Positions 7,487 through 14,904 are shown, numbered from the stretch's first letter. The stretch: DNA of 16,614 nt from Firmicutes bacterium CAG:341 (GCA_000434995.1 FR895307.1:1-16614), one strand, 5' to 3'. A program made the numbers and translations. Notes: generated by a model from the sequence alone, not told the origin.

Positions 7487-7527
7487 TAAAAAAAGAGGCA
7501 CGACAACACATAACATTGTCGCACCTC
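7487..7527 (-). terminator. Intrinsic terminator between glnA and amt
   Basis: In minus-strand RNA GAGGUGCGACAA and UUGUCGUGCCUC form a 12-bp stem (two G-U wobbles that would be mismatches on the other strand) with a 9-base loop, followed by a U-rich run (7487-7494). It lies about 100 bases after glnA and 55 bases before the amt ATG. It may simply end glnA, or act as an attenuator for amt. Confidence 0.85.
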
Positions 7528-7597
7528 ATTGTGCTAAAAATATATGTCAAGCCGACACCGGAAAGCGATGCCGGCCTAACAACTGGCATAATTGCCA
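7521..7597 (-). ncRNA. Structured RNA in the glnA-amt interval (candidate antitermination leader)
   Basis: Ahead of the terminator, the minus-strand RNA can form three hairpins. UGGCA-AUUA-UGCCA lies at 7584-7597. A 10-bp stem GCCGGCAUCG/CGGUGUCGGC with loop CUUUC lies at 7551-7575; its two G-U pairs work only in this orientation. GCAC-AAUGAG-GUGC lies at 7521-7534. The last one shares bases with the 5' arm of the terminator, so the two cannot form together. Its hexaloop has A at position 1 and G at position 4, the feature known for RNAs bound by ANTAR antiterminators. I find no second such hexaloop upstream, so the ANTAR reading is tentative. No good promoter is visible in this interval. Confidence 0.4.
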
Positions 7598-7625
7598 TAA
7601 GAGAGGGTTAAGTAAAAGATACAGA

Positions 7626-8978
7626 TTAGTAATTAACCATATATCTGTCGATTTCCCACTGTGAAACCTTTGTTCTGTATTCATCCCATTCAGCTTTCTT
7701 GCCTTCGGTATAAGCATTGAATACATGGTCGCCTACTGTTTCTTTAACAAATGGGTCAGCTTCTGAAGCTTCAATTGCTTCTTCAAGTGAACCAGGAAGG
7801 CAATCAATACCTTTTGCTGCAAGTTCTTCATCTGAAAGGTCAAATACATTATAATCAACTGCAGGAGCAGGAGAGATTTTATTCTTAATTCCGTCAAGAC
7901 CTGCTGCAAGGCAAAGTGCCATTTCAAGATATGGGTTACAAGTTGGGTCAGGGCAACGAAGCTCTACACGAGTACCCATTCCTCTTGCTGCAGGAATACG
8001 AACAAGACATGAACGGTTAGATGCTGACCAAACAATATAGGTAGGAGCTTCATAACCAGGTACAAGTCTTTTATATGAGTTTACGGTTGGGTTTGAATAT
8101 ACTGCAATACTCTTAACATGCTTTAAAAGACCGCCGATGAAATAATGAGCAACTTCGCTCAAGCCGTCTTCGCTTTCAGGGTCATAGAAAGCATTAACTA
8201 CTTTACCGTTAGCATCTTTAGTCATAAGTGACATATTTGTGTGCATACCTGAACCGTTGATACCATAAATCGGCTTTGGCATAAATGTTGCATGAAGACC
8301 ATGCTTTGTAGCATAAGTTTTAACAACATGCTTGAAAGTCATTACACGGTCTGCTGTTGTCATTACTTCATCAAACTTAAAGTCGATTTCGTGCTGGCCT
8401 TCAGCTACTTCGTGGTGTGATGCTTCAATTGTATATCCCATTTCCTCAAGAGCGAGGCAAATATCACGGCGGCAGTTTTCACCATGGTCAATAGGGTTAA
8501 GGTCAAAGTAACCACCTTCGTCGCCTGTTGTTGTAGTTGGGTTGCCGTCTTCATCAAGTTTGAAAAGGAAGAATTCACATTCAGGGCCTACATTAAAGCT
8601 GTAACCCATTTCAGCAGCTTCATCCATAACCTTTTGAAGAACATTTCTTGGGTCACCAAGGAACGGTGTTTTATTATCGGCACAATATACCGAGCAGATA
8701 AGACGAGCTGTCTGTGCGTTCTGGTGCTTTCTCCAAGGGAAAATAGTCCATGTATCATAATCAGGATGAAGATACATATCACTTTCGTTAATTCTTACAA
8801 ATCCATCAATTGATGAACCGTCAAACATACATTCATTGTCAAGTGCTTTTTCAAGCTGTGAGCTTGTGATAGCGACATTTTTCATAATGCCGAAAACATC
8901 TGTAAACTGAAGTCTGATAAATTCAACTCCGTTTTCCTGTGCACTTTTAAGGATGTCTTCTTTTGTGTACTTACTCAT
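7626..8978 (-). CDS. glnA: Glutamine synthetase, type I (GSI-alpha)
   Basis: The enzyme makes glutamine from glutamate, ammonia and ATP; it forms a cytoplasmic dodecamer in this family. At 450 residues it has GSI-alpha length. Landmarks are MFDGSSIDGFVRI (51-63), metal-site glutamates in GPECEFF (131-137), E190 (HHE) and E197 (GQHEIDF), NGSGMHTN (241-248), the ATP/glutamate motif NPTVNSYKRLVPGYEAP (296-312) and NRSCLVRIP (321-329). R62 matches the arginine that mediates glutamine feedback inhibition in the Bacillus enzyme. The place of the adenylylated tyrosine of beta-type enzymes reads NVFDL, with Phe, so adenylylation is not expected. The start is set by a GAGAGGAG ribosome site. A full-consensus promoter and a leader terminator precede it, and amt follows. 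Feedback inhibition plus transcript attenuation is the likely mode of control. Confidence 0.97.
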   Translation of the reverse strand: MSKYTKEDILKSAQENGVEFIRLQFTDVFGIMKNVAITSSQLEKALDNECMFDGSSIDGFVRINESDMYLHPDYDTWTIFPWRKHQNAQTARLICSVYCADNKTPFLGDPRNVLQKVMDEAAEMGYSFNVGPECEFFLFKLDEDGNPTTTTGDEGGYFDLNPIDHGENCRRDICLALEEMGYTIEASHHEVAEGQHEIDFKFDEVMTTADRVMTFKHVVKTYATKHGLHATFMPKPIYGINGSGMHTNMSLMTKDANGKVVNAFYDPESEDGLSEVAHYFIGGLLKHVKSIAVYSNPTVNSYKRLVPGYEAPTYIVWSASNRSCLVRIPAARGMGTRVELRCPDPTCNPYLEMALCLAAGLDGIKNKISPAPAVDYNVFDLSDEELAAKGIDCLPGSLEEAIEASEADPFVKETVGDHVFNAYTEGKKAEWDEYRTKVSQWEIDRYMVNY

Positions 8979-9018
8979 AGTAAATACTCCTCTCTTGAGT
9001 AATTTTGTAAATTAAAGC

Positions 9019-9053
9019 AAAAAAATAGGCGCTCCGAATCAACTCGGAACGCC
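9019..9053 (-). terminator. Leader terminator (candidate attenuator) between the glnA promoter and glnA
   Basis: In minus-strand RNA GGCGUUCCGA and UCGGAGCGCC form a 10-bp stem (one G-U pair) around the loop GUUGAU. UAUUUUUUU follows (T-run at 9019-9025), the form of a strong intrinsic terminator. The stem begins only about 14 bases after the predicted glnA transcription start, so most transcripts from that promoter would stop here unless antiterminated. It could also end read-through from capA, which has no other clear terminator. Confidence 0.8.
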
Positions 9054-9073
9054 TTTGTTCTTACTACACTTTC

Positions 9074-9102
9074 ATTATAGCCAGCAGGTATAAATTTGTC
9101 AA
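9074..9102 (-). promoter_or_regulatory. Consensus sigma-A promoter of glnA
   Basis: TTGACA (9097-9102), a 17-base spacer and TATAAT (9074-9079) on the minus strand match the housekeeping consensus at all twelve positions. Transcription would start near 9067, about 90 bases before the glnA ATG. Confidence 0.85.
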
Positions 9103-9185
9103 CGATTTTATTCAATTTTGTTAATTTACTGCGTGAGCATCAATTCATGTTAAAACTTTTTGTATGATATGCCAAAAATAAGATA

Positions 9186-10388
9186 CTATGATAAATCAAG
9201 ATACTTTTCATCAATTACTTTTTTCACGAGTTTATTATAGTATTCAGGTGTTCCACCATTTTGTGAATGTGACTTTGCAAGTTCATCTGTATAATCGGAA
9301 AGTTTATAAACATCAAATCTAAATTTATCACCGTCTGTTCTGTTATAATGAGTAACAATCGGAATAAACTTACCGTTAACAGTTATTTTTCCGTTTTTCT
9401 TTTCAATATCAACACTTGCAATACCGCCGCAAAGCTGGTCAATTTCAATTTGATGTGAAATAAAATTACCAAGCGAATAGTAAACAAGCATTTTGTGGCC
9501 GCTTTTATTAGTAACTTCCTTAACCGGTTCAATTACATGCGGGTGACAACCGATAACAATGTCAACACCCAATTTACTAAACAAATCGGTGTATTCCTTT
9601 TGATAATCTGAAATACCGAAGCTGTTTTCCGTCCCCCAATGCGGAAATACAATTACCACATCGGCATTTGCCCTTGCTTCCTTAATATCTTTAGTTACTT
9701 TATCCTTGTCCATCATATTAACAATCCAAGGTTTATCACTCGGAAGGTCAATACCGTTAGTGCCATAAGTGTAATTAAGCAATGCAAATGTAATATTATT
9801 TTTTACATAATACTTTATAGTGTTATAACTCTTTTCATCTTCGTTAATACCGAGATAAACAACATCCTTATGCTTTTTAAAATATTCAATTTCATTCATA
9901 ATGCCTTGTGAGCCTTTATCCATTATATGATTATTGGCACAGTTAAATACATCGAATCCGGCATTTCTTGCGGCATCGCCGATTTCCTGAGGAGAATTAA
10001 ACACAGGATAGCCCGTATATTCAAAATCAGAACCGCCAAGTACAGTTTCCTGGTCGATTACGGAAACATCATATTTTTGAATTACAGGTGCAATGTTTTG
10101 GTAAAGCGAAGTATAATCATAACTTCCGTCTTCCTGCTTGCCTGCATCAATCAATGTATTATGAATAAGATTATCGCCGACAGCGCAAAGCGTAACCTTT
10201 CCATCTGAATTTTCGCTTACAGGTTCACTGTTTTGCTCATTAACTGCAGAAACGGAAGTTTCGGCAGTTGGTTCTTTTATATCTTCTGTTCTTGTTAAAT
10301 GCCCACTCACTGCAAGAACAATCAAAACGAATATTGCAACAAAAATAGGAATAAGTATTATAGGACTGAATTTTTTATTTTTAGACAT
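9186..10388 (-). CDS. CapA-family (poly-gamma-glutamate synthesis-type) metallophosphoesterase-fold protein, membrane-anchored
   Basis: The 400-residue protein starts with a membrane anchor (hydrophobic residues about 8-28 after MSKNKKF), then a Ser/Glu-rich stretch to about 62. No Cys follows the anchor, so it is not a lipoprotein; the catalytic part should face outward. Residues 64 to about 330 are a CapA domain of the calcineurin-like fold, with metal-site motifs GDNLIH (71-76), CANNHIMDKG (150-159), VFPHWG (247-252), GCHPHVIEPV (280-289) and YSLGNFIS. CapA/PgsA proteins take part in poly-gamma-glutamate or capsule export, but most clostridial homologues lie, as here, without capB/capC, and their substrate is unknown. 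It diverges from the antiporter gene. The ATG follows a GAGGTGA ribosome site, and an extended -10 promoter is visible. Naming it pgsA would go beyond the evidence. Confidence 0.88.
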   Translation of the reverse strand: MSKNKKFSPIILIPIFVAIFVLIVLAVSGHLTRTEDIKEPTAETSVSAVNEQNSEPVSENSDGKVTLCAVGDNLIHNTLIDAGKQEDGSYDYTSLYQNIAPVIQKYDVSVIDQETVLGGSDFEYTGYPVFNSPQEIGDAARNAGFDVFNCANNHIMDKGSQGIMNEIEYFKKHKDVVYLGINEDEKSYNTIKYYVKNNITFALLNYTYGTNGIDLPSDKPWIVNMMDKDKVTKDIKEARANADVVIVFPHWGTENSFGISDYQKEYTDLFSKLGVDIVIGCHPHVIEPVKEVTNKSGHKMLVYYSLGNFISHQIEIDQLCGGIASVDIEKKNGKITVNGKFIPIVTHYNRTDGDKFRFDVYKLSDYTDELAKSHSQNGGTPEYYNKLVKKVIDEKYLDLS

Positions 10389-10419
10389 AATGTCACCTCA
10401 TATCAGTATTAGCTTAAAT

Positions 10420-10448
10420 ATTATATCATATATCAATTTGCAAAACAA
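10420..10448 (-). promoter_or_regulatory. Extended -10 promoter of the CapA-family gene
   Basis: On the minus strand TTGTTT (10443-10448), a 17-base spacer and a perfect TATAAT (10420-10425), with TG one base before the -10, lie about 32 bases ahead of the ATG at 10388. For the divergent antiporter I see no convincing plus-strand promoter in this 79-base gap. Confidence 0.65.
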
Positions 10449-10467
10449 CAAATTTTAAGGTGAGAAA

Positions 10468-11469
10468 ATGGCAACAGCATTAACTTACGTGTTTTTTATT
10501 ATCGGCTTAATTTTAATAATTAAGGGCGGTGATATTTTCGTTGACAGTGCAACAAAACTTGCAAATATGCTTGGCGTTCCTAAATTTATCATAGGCGCTA
10601 CAATAGTATCAATCGCAACCACACTGCCTGAAATTATAGTAAGTATTCAGGCAACATTAAGCAAAAATGTTGATATGGCGGTCGGCAATGCGATTGGTTC
10701 CGTCACGGCAAATACAGCTTTGATTTTAGGACTTTTTATTACATTTATGCCATTTGAAATAAAAAGAAAAGATATTTCATTTAAAAGTATCGCTATGATA
10801 TTTGCTGTTGTTTTTATAATAATAGGCTGCATAGTAACGCAAAAGAAAGAGCTCAGCTTTAAAGGTGAAGTCGGAGAATATTATTTTCTTTCGGCTTTGG
10901 GTGTAACTCTCTTATTTACAGTATTTGCAATATTTATTTTTGAAAACATAAAATGCATAAAAAGCGAAACAAAAAGTGATGAAAGCAAAATATCATACTG
11001 CACAAAAGAAAAAGTGAGTTGCATAATTCTTTTTATTTTAGGTGCTGTGGGCATAATATTCGGTGCAAGACTTCTTGTTAAATATGCCACACAAATTGCC
11101 ATAAGCCTAAATATTTCGCAAAGAGTGATAAGCGTTATCGCAGTTGCTATTGGCACTTCCCTGCCGGAGCTTGTAACAGCTCTTACAGCACTAAAGAAAA
11201 AATCCGGCTCACTTTCAGCCGGAAATATACTTGGTGCAAATATAATTGATTTAACTTTAATTCTTCCGATTTGCTCACTGATATCAATTACAAAAGGAAG
11301 CGGCGAACTTGCAGTTTCACTTTCCTGCGTTAATTTTGATTGTGTAATGTGCTTAGGCGTAATTTTAATAGCTGTTTTGCCTACTATCATCAGCCAAAAA
11401 TTTCAAAGGTGGCAAGGTATATTACTGCTTATAATTTACGGAATATACATATACTTTGTGGTTAGATAG
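10468..11469 (+). CDS. Ca2+/Na+ (or cation/proton) antiporter of the CaCA superfamily, YrbG-like
   Basis: The 333-residue membrane protein has about ten hydrophobic helices in two halves separated by a charged loop (about 160-185). Each half carries an alpha-repeat that forms the ion site of the Na+/Ca2+ exchanger family: GATIVSIATTLPE (43-55) with GNAIGSVTANT (73-83), and VAIGTSLPELVTAL (226-239) with GNILGANIIDLTLI (252-265). E55 and E234 are the usual acidic ligands. The length equals that of bacterial YrbG proteins. It probably extrudes Ca2+ in exchange for Na+ or H+; the ion pair cannot be read from sequence. It is the only plus-strand gene, diverges from the CapA-family gene, and has an AAGGTGAG ribosome site. 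A shared hairpin terminator follows its stop codon. Confidence 0.92.
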   Translation: MATALTYVFFIIGLILIIKGGDIFVDSATKLANMLGVPKFIIGATIVSIATTLPEIIVSIQATLSKNVDMAVGNAIGSVTANTALILGLFITFMPFEIKRKDISFKSIAMIFAVVFIIIGCIVTQKKELSFKGEVGEYYFLSALGVTLLFTVFAIFIFENIKCIKSETKSDESKISYCTKEKVSCIILFILGAVGIIFGARLLVKYATQIAISLNISQRVISVIAVAIGTSLPELVTALTALKKKSGSLSAGNILGANIIDLTLILPICSLISITKGSGELAVSLSCVNFDCVMCLGVILIAVLPTIISQKFQRWQGILLLIIYGIYIYFVVR

Positions 11470-11472
11470 AAC

Positions 11473-11500
11473 AAAGGGAATGGCAAAAGCCATTCCCTTT
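11473..11500. terminator. Hairpin terminator between convergent genes (probably bidirectional)
   Basis: A perfect 12-bp stem (AAAGGGAATGGC at 11473-11484 with GCCATTCCCTTT at 11489-11500) encloses the loop AAAA. It lies three bases after the antiporter stop and eight bases before the end of the surface-protein frame, so it can serve both. U-tracts are short on both sides. Confidence 0.8.
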
Positions 11501-11508
11501 AAATATTA

Positions 11509-12675
11509 TTATTTTACTTTAATGTTAACTGTTTTATAAACACCGTTTTGAGCGTAAACATAAATTGTGCATTTACCTTTTTTAACGCCCTTAACTTTGC
11601 CTTTTGAATTTACTGTGGCAATCTTAGTATTTGAAGATTCATAGCAAATAGCTCTGTGTCTTCTAATTTTTTTATCCTTCTTGATTTCAGAAGCTTTGAT
11701 TTTGAAAGTCTTACCTTTCTTAATTGTAGCCTTTGTTTTATTTACCTTAACAGCCTTTGCTACACCGTATTTTCCGCCAAGAGTAGTTGCGTGAATTTTC
11801 TTTGACACAGCGGTAGTAACTTTAGCACCGTTAATATTTTTAAATGCTACGATATTGTACTTGTAATAAGTACCTTTCTTAAGCTTCTTTTGAGTATAAG
11901 ATGTTGTTTTACCTGAAACAACTTTAAGCACTTTGTACTTGCTCTTAGCACCGCACTTTGCGCCGTAAACAATGTAACCGTCTGCATTCTTAACCTTATT
12001 CCACTTTACAGTCACGCTTTTTTTAGTAATCTTAGTGGTTTTTGCTTTTAAAAGACCGAAGTTTGAACCTTTATAATCACCGTCACCCTTAACAGGTGTA
12101 CCTGTCATTACCTTTTCGGTTAATGATGAAGTCTCACTTGAAATATTATTTTGGGTAAGATAAATATAAATTAACTTGGCTGTTGCAGAATCTACACCGT
12201 AATTATTGGCAATTGTGCTTTCACCCGGTGTAAGCGGAGGTGCTGACGGTGCCGGATTTGCCGGAATTGAAGGTGTTGCCGGAGTTGAAGGTGTTGAAGG
12301 TGTTGATGGTGTCGGATTTGGTGCCGGTTGACTTGGTGCAACATAATTAGGATTAGCAGTACCGCAACCGTTCAAACAAAATTGTGCGTTGTTTGAAAAA
12401 TCGTGACCTTTTGCATCAATTTTTTCTTGCTTAACAAGAACAGCATTGCAAACCGAGCAATGTTTACCCTCTGTTAAACCTGATTGAGTGCAAGTCGGTG
12501 CTACCGCTTTATCAATTACTTCTGTATGACCTAATGCTTTTACATAATCATCTTTATATGTGTCACCGCAATTTTTACATTTATAAATTGTATATCCCTG
12601 TTCGGTACAGGTCGGTGCTACAACATTTTTAACATATGAATGTCCAAGCTTTGCAATTTCTTTTTGAGCTTCTTG
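11509..12675 (-). CDS. C-terminal fragment of the frameshifted secreted repeat protein (Cys-pair repeats, Pro/Thr linker, FnIII, Big_2)
   Basis: This frame is open from a TAG at 12676-12678 to the stop at 11509 and clearly continues the protein begun at 14737. It opens with repeat residues (KEIAKLGH), then two more units with the motif APTCT...CxxC...ALGH. A Pro/Thr/Ser-rich linker of about 35 residues comes next, then a fibronectin type III-like domain (SVTVKWNKVKNADGYIVYGA through YYKYNIVAF). The end is a basic bacterial Ig-like group 2 (Big_2) domain with ATIKKGKTFKIKAS, SSNTKIATVNSKGKVKGVKKG and TVNIKVK. Such Lys-rich FnIII/Big_2 ends are common on clostridial secreted proteins and may bind the wall or glycans. 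No LPXTG motif or membrane segment ends it. The first in-frame start-like codon is a TTG at 12375 inside a repeat, without a ribosome site, so it is unlikely to be made separately. Confidence 0.75.
   Translation of the reverse strand, partial: QEAQKEIAKLGHSYVKNVVAPTCTEQGYTIYKCKNCGDTYKDDYVKALGHTEVIDKAVAPTCTQSGLTEGKHCSVCNAVLVKQEKIDAKGHDFSNNAQFCLNGCGTANPNYVAPSQPAPNPTPSTPSTPSTPATPSIPANPAPSAPPLTPGESTIANNYGVDSATAKLIYIYLTQNNISSETSSLTEKVMTGTPVKGDGDYKGSNFGLLKAKTTKITKKSVTVKWNKVKNADGYIVYGAKCGAKSKYKVLKVVSGKTTSYTQKKLKKGTYYKYNIVAFKNINGAKVTTAVSKKIHATTLGGKYGVAKAVKVNKTKATIKKGKTFKIKASEIKKDKKIRRHRAICYESSNTKIATVNSKGKVKGVKKGKCTIYVYAQNGVYKTVNIKVK
12262..12321 (-). repeat. Degenerate 9-bp tandem repeat encoding the Pro/Thr/Ser linker
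   Basis: On the plus strand the unit is near GGTGTTGAA with variants (GGAGTTGAA, GGTGTTGAT, GGTGTTGCC). On the coding strand it gives a run of S/A-T-P triplets. Such short in-frame repeats change length readily and make a flexible spacer between the Cys-pair repeats and the FnIII domain. Confidence 0.7.
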
Positions 12676-14737
12676 CTACAACTGTCGTCTTTCCGTATTG
12701 GTGACCTGTTGGAGATTTAATATCGTTATAAAATTCTTTACCTTCACTATTTTTGTAAAGTGTATAACCAATTTCAGTACATTTAGGTGGAACTGTTTCA
12801 ACTAAAGTATATCCTTCAGGTACTATATATGATGTGCCTACTTTTTTTTCATCGCCGCATTTGCTGCAAACGATTTTATTTTCAGCTTCAAAATACTGAT
12901 AGTTATGGCCTGTTGCCTTAATTACTTCACCGCCGGTATGATTTCCACACTTTGAGCATTCATATTCAGCTTCTTTACCATCTGTTGTACAGGTAGCTTC
13001 TTGTTTTTTCGATACTAAAATTGAATAATCGTGCTTAAGAGCAGGAATTACATCGCCGCCTATTGTATCACCGCAGTTTTTACATCTCTTTTCTTCAGTT
13101 TTACCTGGAGTTTCGCAAGTGGCATCAACCTTTGGCGAAACAACTTCATAATCATGGCCTTTTTTCTTTTCGCCTACTTCAGTTTTTATTCTGTGGCAAA
13201 CCGAACATTCGTATACAATCTGTTCGTCCTGTGTACATGTTGCAGGTGTCGAAGATTTCTTTACATAATGGTCATCACACAAAGCCCAGTCTTTATATCC
13301 GCATTCTGAACAGGTGCGGATATGACCATTTTTACCATCTTGTGTAATTTGTGAGTATGCGCCATAAGTATGCGGTGTTTTTGCCGGTACTATTTTCGTT
13401 TCAGCATAGTTAACATTTGCACTTGCAGTTTTTTCAACAGCAGGCTGCCATTCAAATGTTACAGTGCAATGGCCTGTTTTATCACAATCTTCATAACTAT
13501 CACTGAGAACAGGTACAACTATTGTATCTCCTGCTTTATAATAGTTATCTGAAAGAAGTTCTGTATTTGAATTTGTAAACTTAATGCGATATTGCTTACT
13601 GCTTTCAAGCTTAAGTTTTGCTTTTTCATAAGCACTAATGCGATTTTTAATATCGTTTGCACAATTTGCAACTTTAGCTGCAGTGTCTGATATATCGGTT
13701 TCATCCTTACCGTCTTTTTGGTTAAAAGATGAATTCGGGTCACAATCATACAAATCCTGTATTGCTTTGTAATACTCATTAACTGCATCAGGAGTATACA
13801 ATGTCTGGTCAAAACTTTCCAAATCTTTTGCAGCTTCATTTGCAGCTGTAACAATCGGCTTATAGTTTACAACATAAATTGTTGAACTTGACTCTTTTGA
13901 ATTATTATCATAAGCAGTTGTAAAATCTACATTACTTGAATTTGTTGTCCAATAAAGTTTTTTAGCCAAAAAACCGTTTGAGATAAAAGAAGTGTCATTA
14001 TCAATATTTGAATCAATATGAAGAAAACTTGCCAAATCTCTGCTGCCAATATCCGTACCGAATGAATAACATTTATTTGCATTTTCCCCTGTACTGATAA
14101 ATTCAGTTAAAACCTTTGCTTCAAAACCAAATGGTGTATTATTACCGTACATATTACCGTTGAAATTTTCATTTTGTTCAACTTTAGTTCCGCGCCAAGT
14201 ATCAGCATAGAAATTTGCGCTGTGAGCCGGCGAAGTGGCATTAGATATACGCTCACTGTCATAAGGTGCAGCATAATAAATAACTCTTCTTCCGTCAATC
14301 TTATTTGTATTTTGTGCTATACACATAATCGGCATATAAGCATCAGTCGTGCCATCCCACATAAGTACAGCTGACGGATAATATGCTCTGAAATCTAAAT
14401 GATTCTTTTGAAATTGCAAGCAATCAGTTGTACCGACATAAGCGCTCGGCCAATAAAGTACATTTGAAGACGGAGCATATGACTGCTTATGAAATTTACC
14501 GTCTGATGAGCTTACTTCATTAACCTCGGCACTGTTAAGCCAAGAAACTTCACTCATACCCGTCTTTGGTGTAAAGGTTTTTGACGGAGCTGCATGGTAC
14601 TTTTTGTTTGTTTCGTCAATGTTTGAGCTTACGCTCTTTGCCGTAGCCGCAGATGCAGTAACAGCTGTAAACGGAGTTACAGTCATTATCATTATAAGCG
14701 ACATAAGGCATGCAATGGTTTTTTTGAATGTAAGCAT
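12629..14737 (-). CDS. N-terminal part of a large secreted repeat protein (signal peptide, unknown domain, FIVAR-like segment, Cys-pair repeats)
   Basis: The 702 residues begin with a signal peptide (1-31, ending TASAA). Residues 32-290 are rich in aromatic residues, Asn and Ser; I do not recognise them. Residues 291-380 are helical and FIVAR-like (VTAANEAAKDLESFDQ, YTPDAVNEYYKAIQDLY). From about 381 to 452 there is a beta-rich segment with GDTIVVPVL. From 453 on, Cys-pair repeats of about 40 residues follow the pattern GHxY...(P)xCTxxGxxxYxCxxCGxxxGGxxIxAxGH (C501/C511/C514, C541/C552/C555, C583/C594/C597). The pairs suggest zinc-ribbon-like or disulfide modules outside the cell. The frame runs into an unrelated tail and a stop at 12629; the true continuation is in the frame ending at 11509. 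The intact protein would be about 1,075 residues. It has a GGGAGG ribosome site and its own promoter. Function unknown; an adhesin or wall-associated role is only a guess. Confidence 0.82.
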   Translation of the reverse strand: MLTFKKTIACLMSLIMIMTVTPFTAVTASAATAKSVSSNIDETNKKYHAAPSKTFTPKTGMSEVSWLNSAEVNEVSSSDGKFHKQSYAPSSNVLYWPSAYVGTTDCLQFQKNHLDFRAYYPSAVLMWDGTTDAYMPIMCIAQNTNKIDGRRVIYYAAPYDSERISNATSPAHSANFYADTWRGTKVEQNENFNGNMYGNNTPFGFEAKVLTEFISTGENANKCYSFGTDIGSRDLASFLHIDSNIDNDTSFISNGFLAKKLYWTTNSSNVDFTTAYDNNSKESSSTIYVVNYKPIVTAANEAAKDLESFDQTLYTPDAVNEYYKAIQDLYDCDPNSSFNQKDGKDETDISDTAAKVANCANDIKNRISAYEKAKLKLESSKQYRIKFTNSNTELLSDNYYKAGDTIVVPVLSDSYEDCDKTGHCTVTFEWQPAVEKTASANVNYAETKIVPAKTPHTYGAYSQITQDGKNGHIRTCSECGYKDWALCDDHYVKKSSTPATCTQDEQIVYECSVCHRIKTEVGEKKKGHDYEVVSPKVDATCETPGKTEEKRCKNCGDTIGGDVIPALKHDYSILVSKKQEATCTTDGKEAEYECSKCGNHTGGEVIKATGHNYQYFEAENKIVCSKCGDEKKVGTSYIVPEGYTLVETVPPKCTEIGYTLYKNSEGKEFYNDIKSPTGHQYGKTTVVARSSKRNCKAWTFIC
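12661..12677 (-). other. Frameshift joining the two parts of the secreted repeat protein
   Basis: The upstream frame stays open to 12629 but loses the repeat pattern after TTVVA. The downstream frame has a TAG at 12676-12678, then QEAQKEIAKLGHSYVKN, which restores it. The break must therefore lie in 12661-12677, which includes a run of five A on the coding strand. The net change is one extra base or two missing (modulo 3). The unit here has only about 20 residues between GH motifs, against about 38-40 in its neighbours, so a deletion is as likely as a single-base slip. Confidence 0.8.
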
Positions 14738-14782
14738 AGATTATTCCTCCCACATATATAATATAGTTTTAGTATTGTTTTT

Positions 14783-14811
14783 ATATTAACATAAGAAATC
14801 ATTTTTTGCAA
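14783..14811 (-). promoter_or_regulatory. Extended -10 promoter of the secreted repeat protein gene
   Basis: On the minus strand TTGCAA (14806-14811), a 17-base spacer and TAATAT (14783-14788), with TG one base before the -10, lie about 45 bases ahead of the ATG at 14737. The layout is nearly the same as at the left-end secreted protein gene. Confidence 0.55.
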
Positions 14812-14904
14812 TATTTTGTACACATTTTTTTAATATCATACTGTATTTTTATGCAATATTTTATACATTACTTTTTCAATGTACAAAAACGGCGGAATAT
14901 AAAC

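Noticed and set aside
7545..7550. TTGACA in the glnA-amt gap as the -35 of an amt promoter
   Set aside because: No -10-like hexamer occurs 16-18 bases downstream; that position is occupied by the GC-containing terminator arm.
10300..10388. CapA-family protein as a lipoprotein
   Set aside because: There is no lipobox cysteine after the hydrophobic segment, so an uncleaved N-terminal anchor is more likely.
12262..12321. CRISPR-like or intergenic repeat
   Set aside because: The 9-bp units are in frame, have no spacers, and encode the Pro/Thr linker.
12373..12375. TTG start for an independent C-terminal gene
   Set aside because: The frame is open well upstream with perfect repeat sequence, the TTG lies inside a repeat (FCLNGCG), and no ribosome site precedes it.
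12661..12665. Programmed ribosomal frameshifting at the A5 run of the secreted repeat protein
   Set aside because: The needed shift is +1 (or -2). The A-run lacks the X XXY YYZ heptamer in frame for -1 slippage, no stimulatory structure is evident, and the repeat unit is shortened, which points to a mutation or assembly fault.
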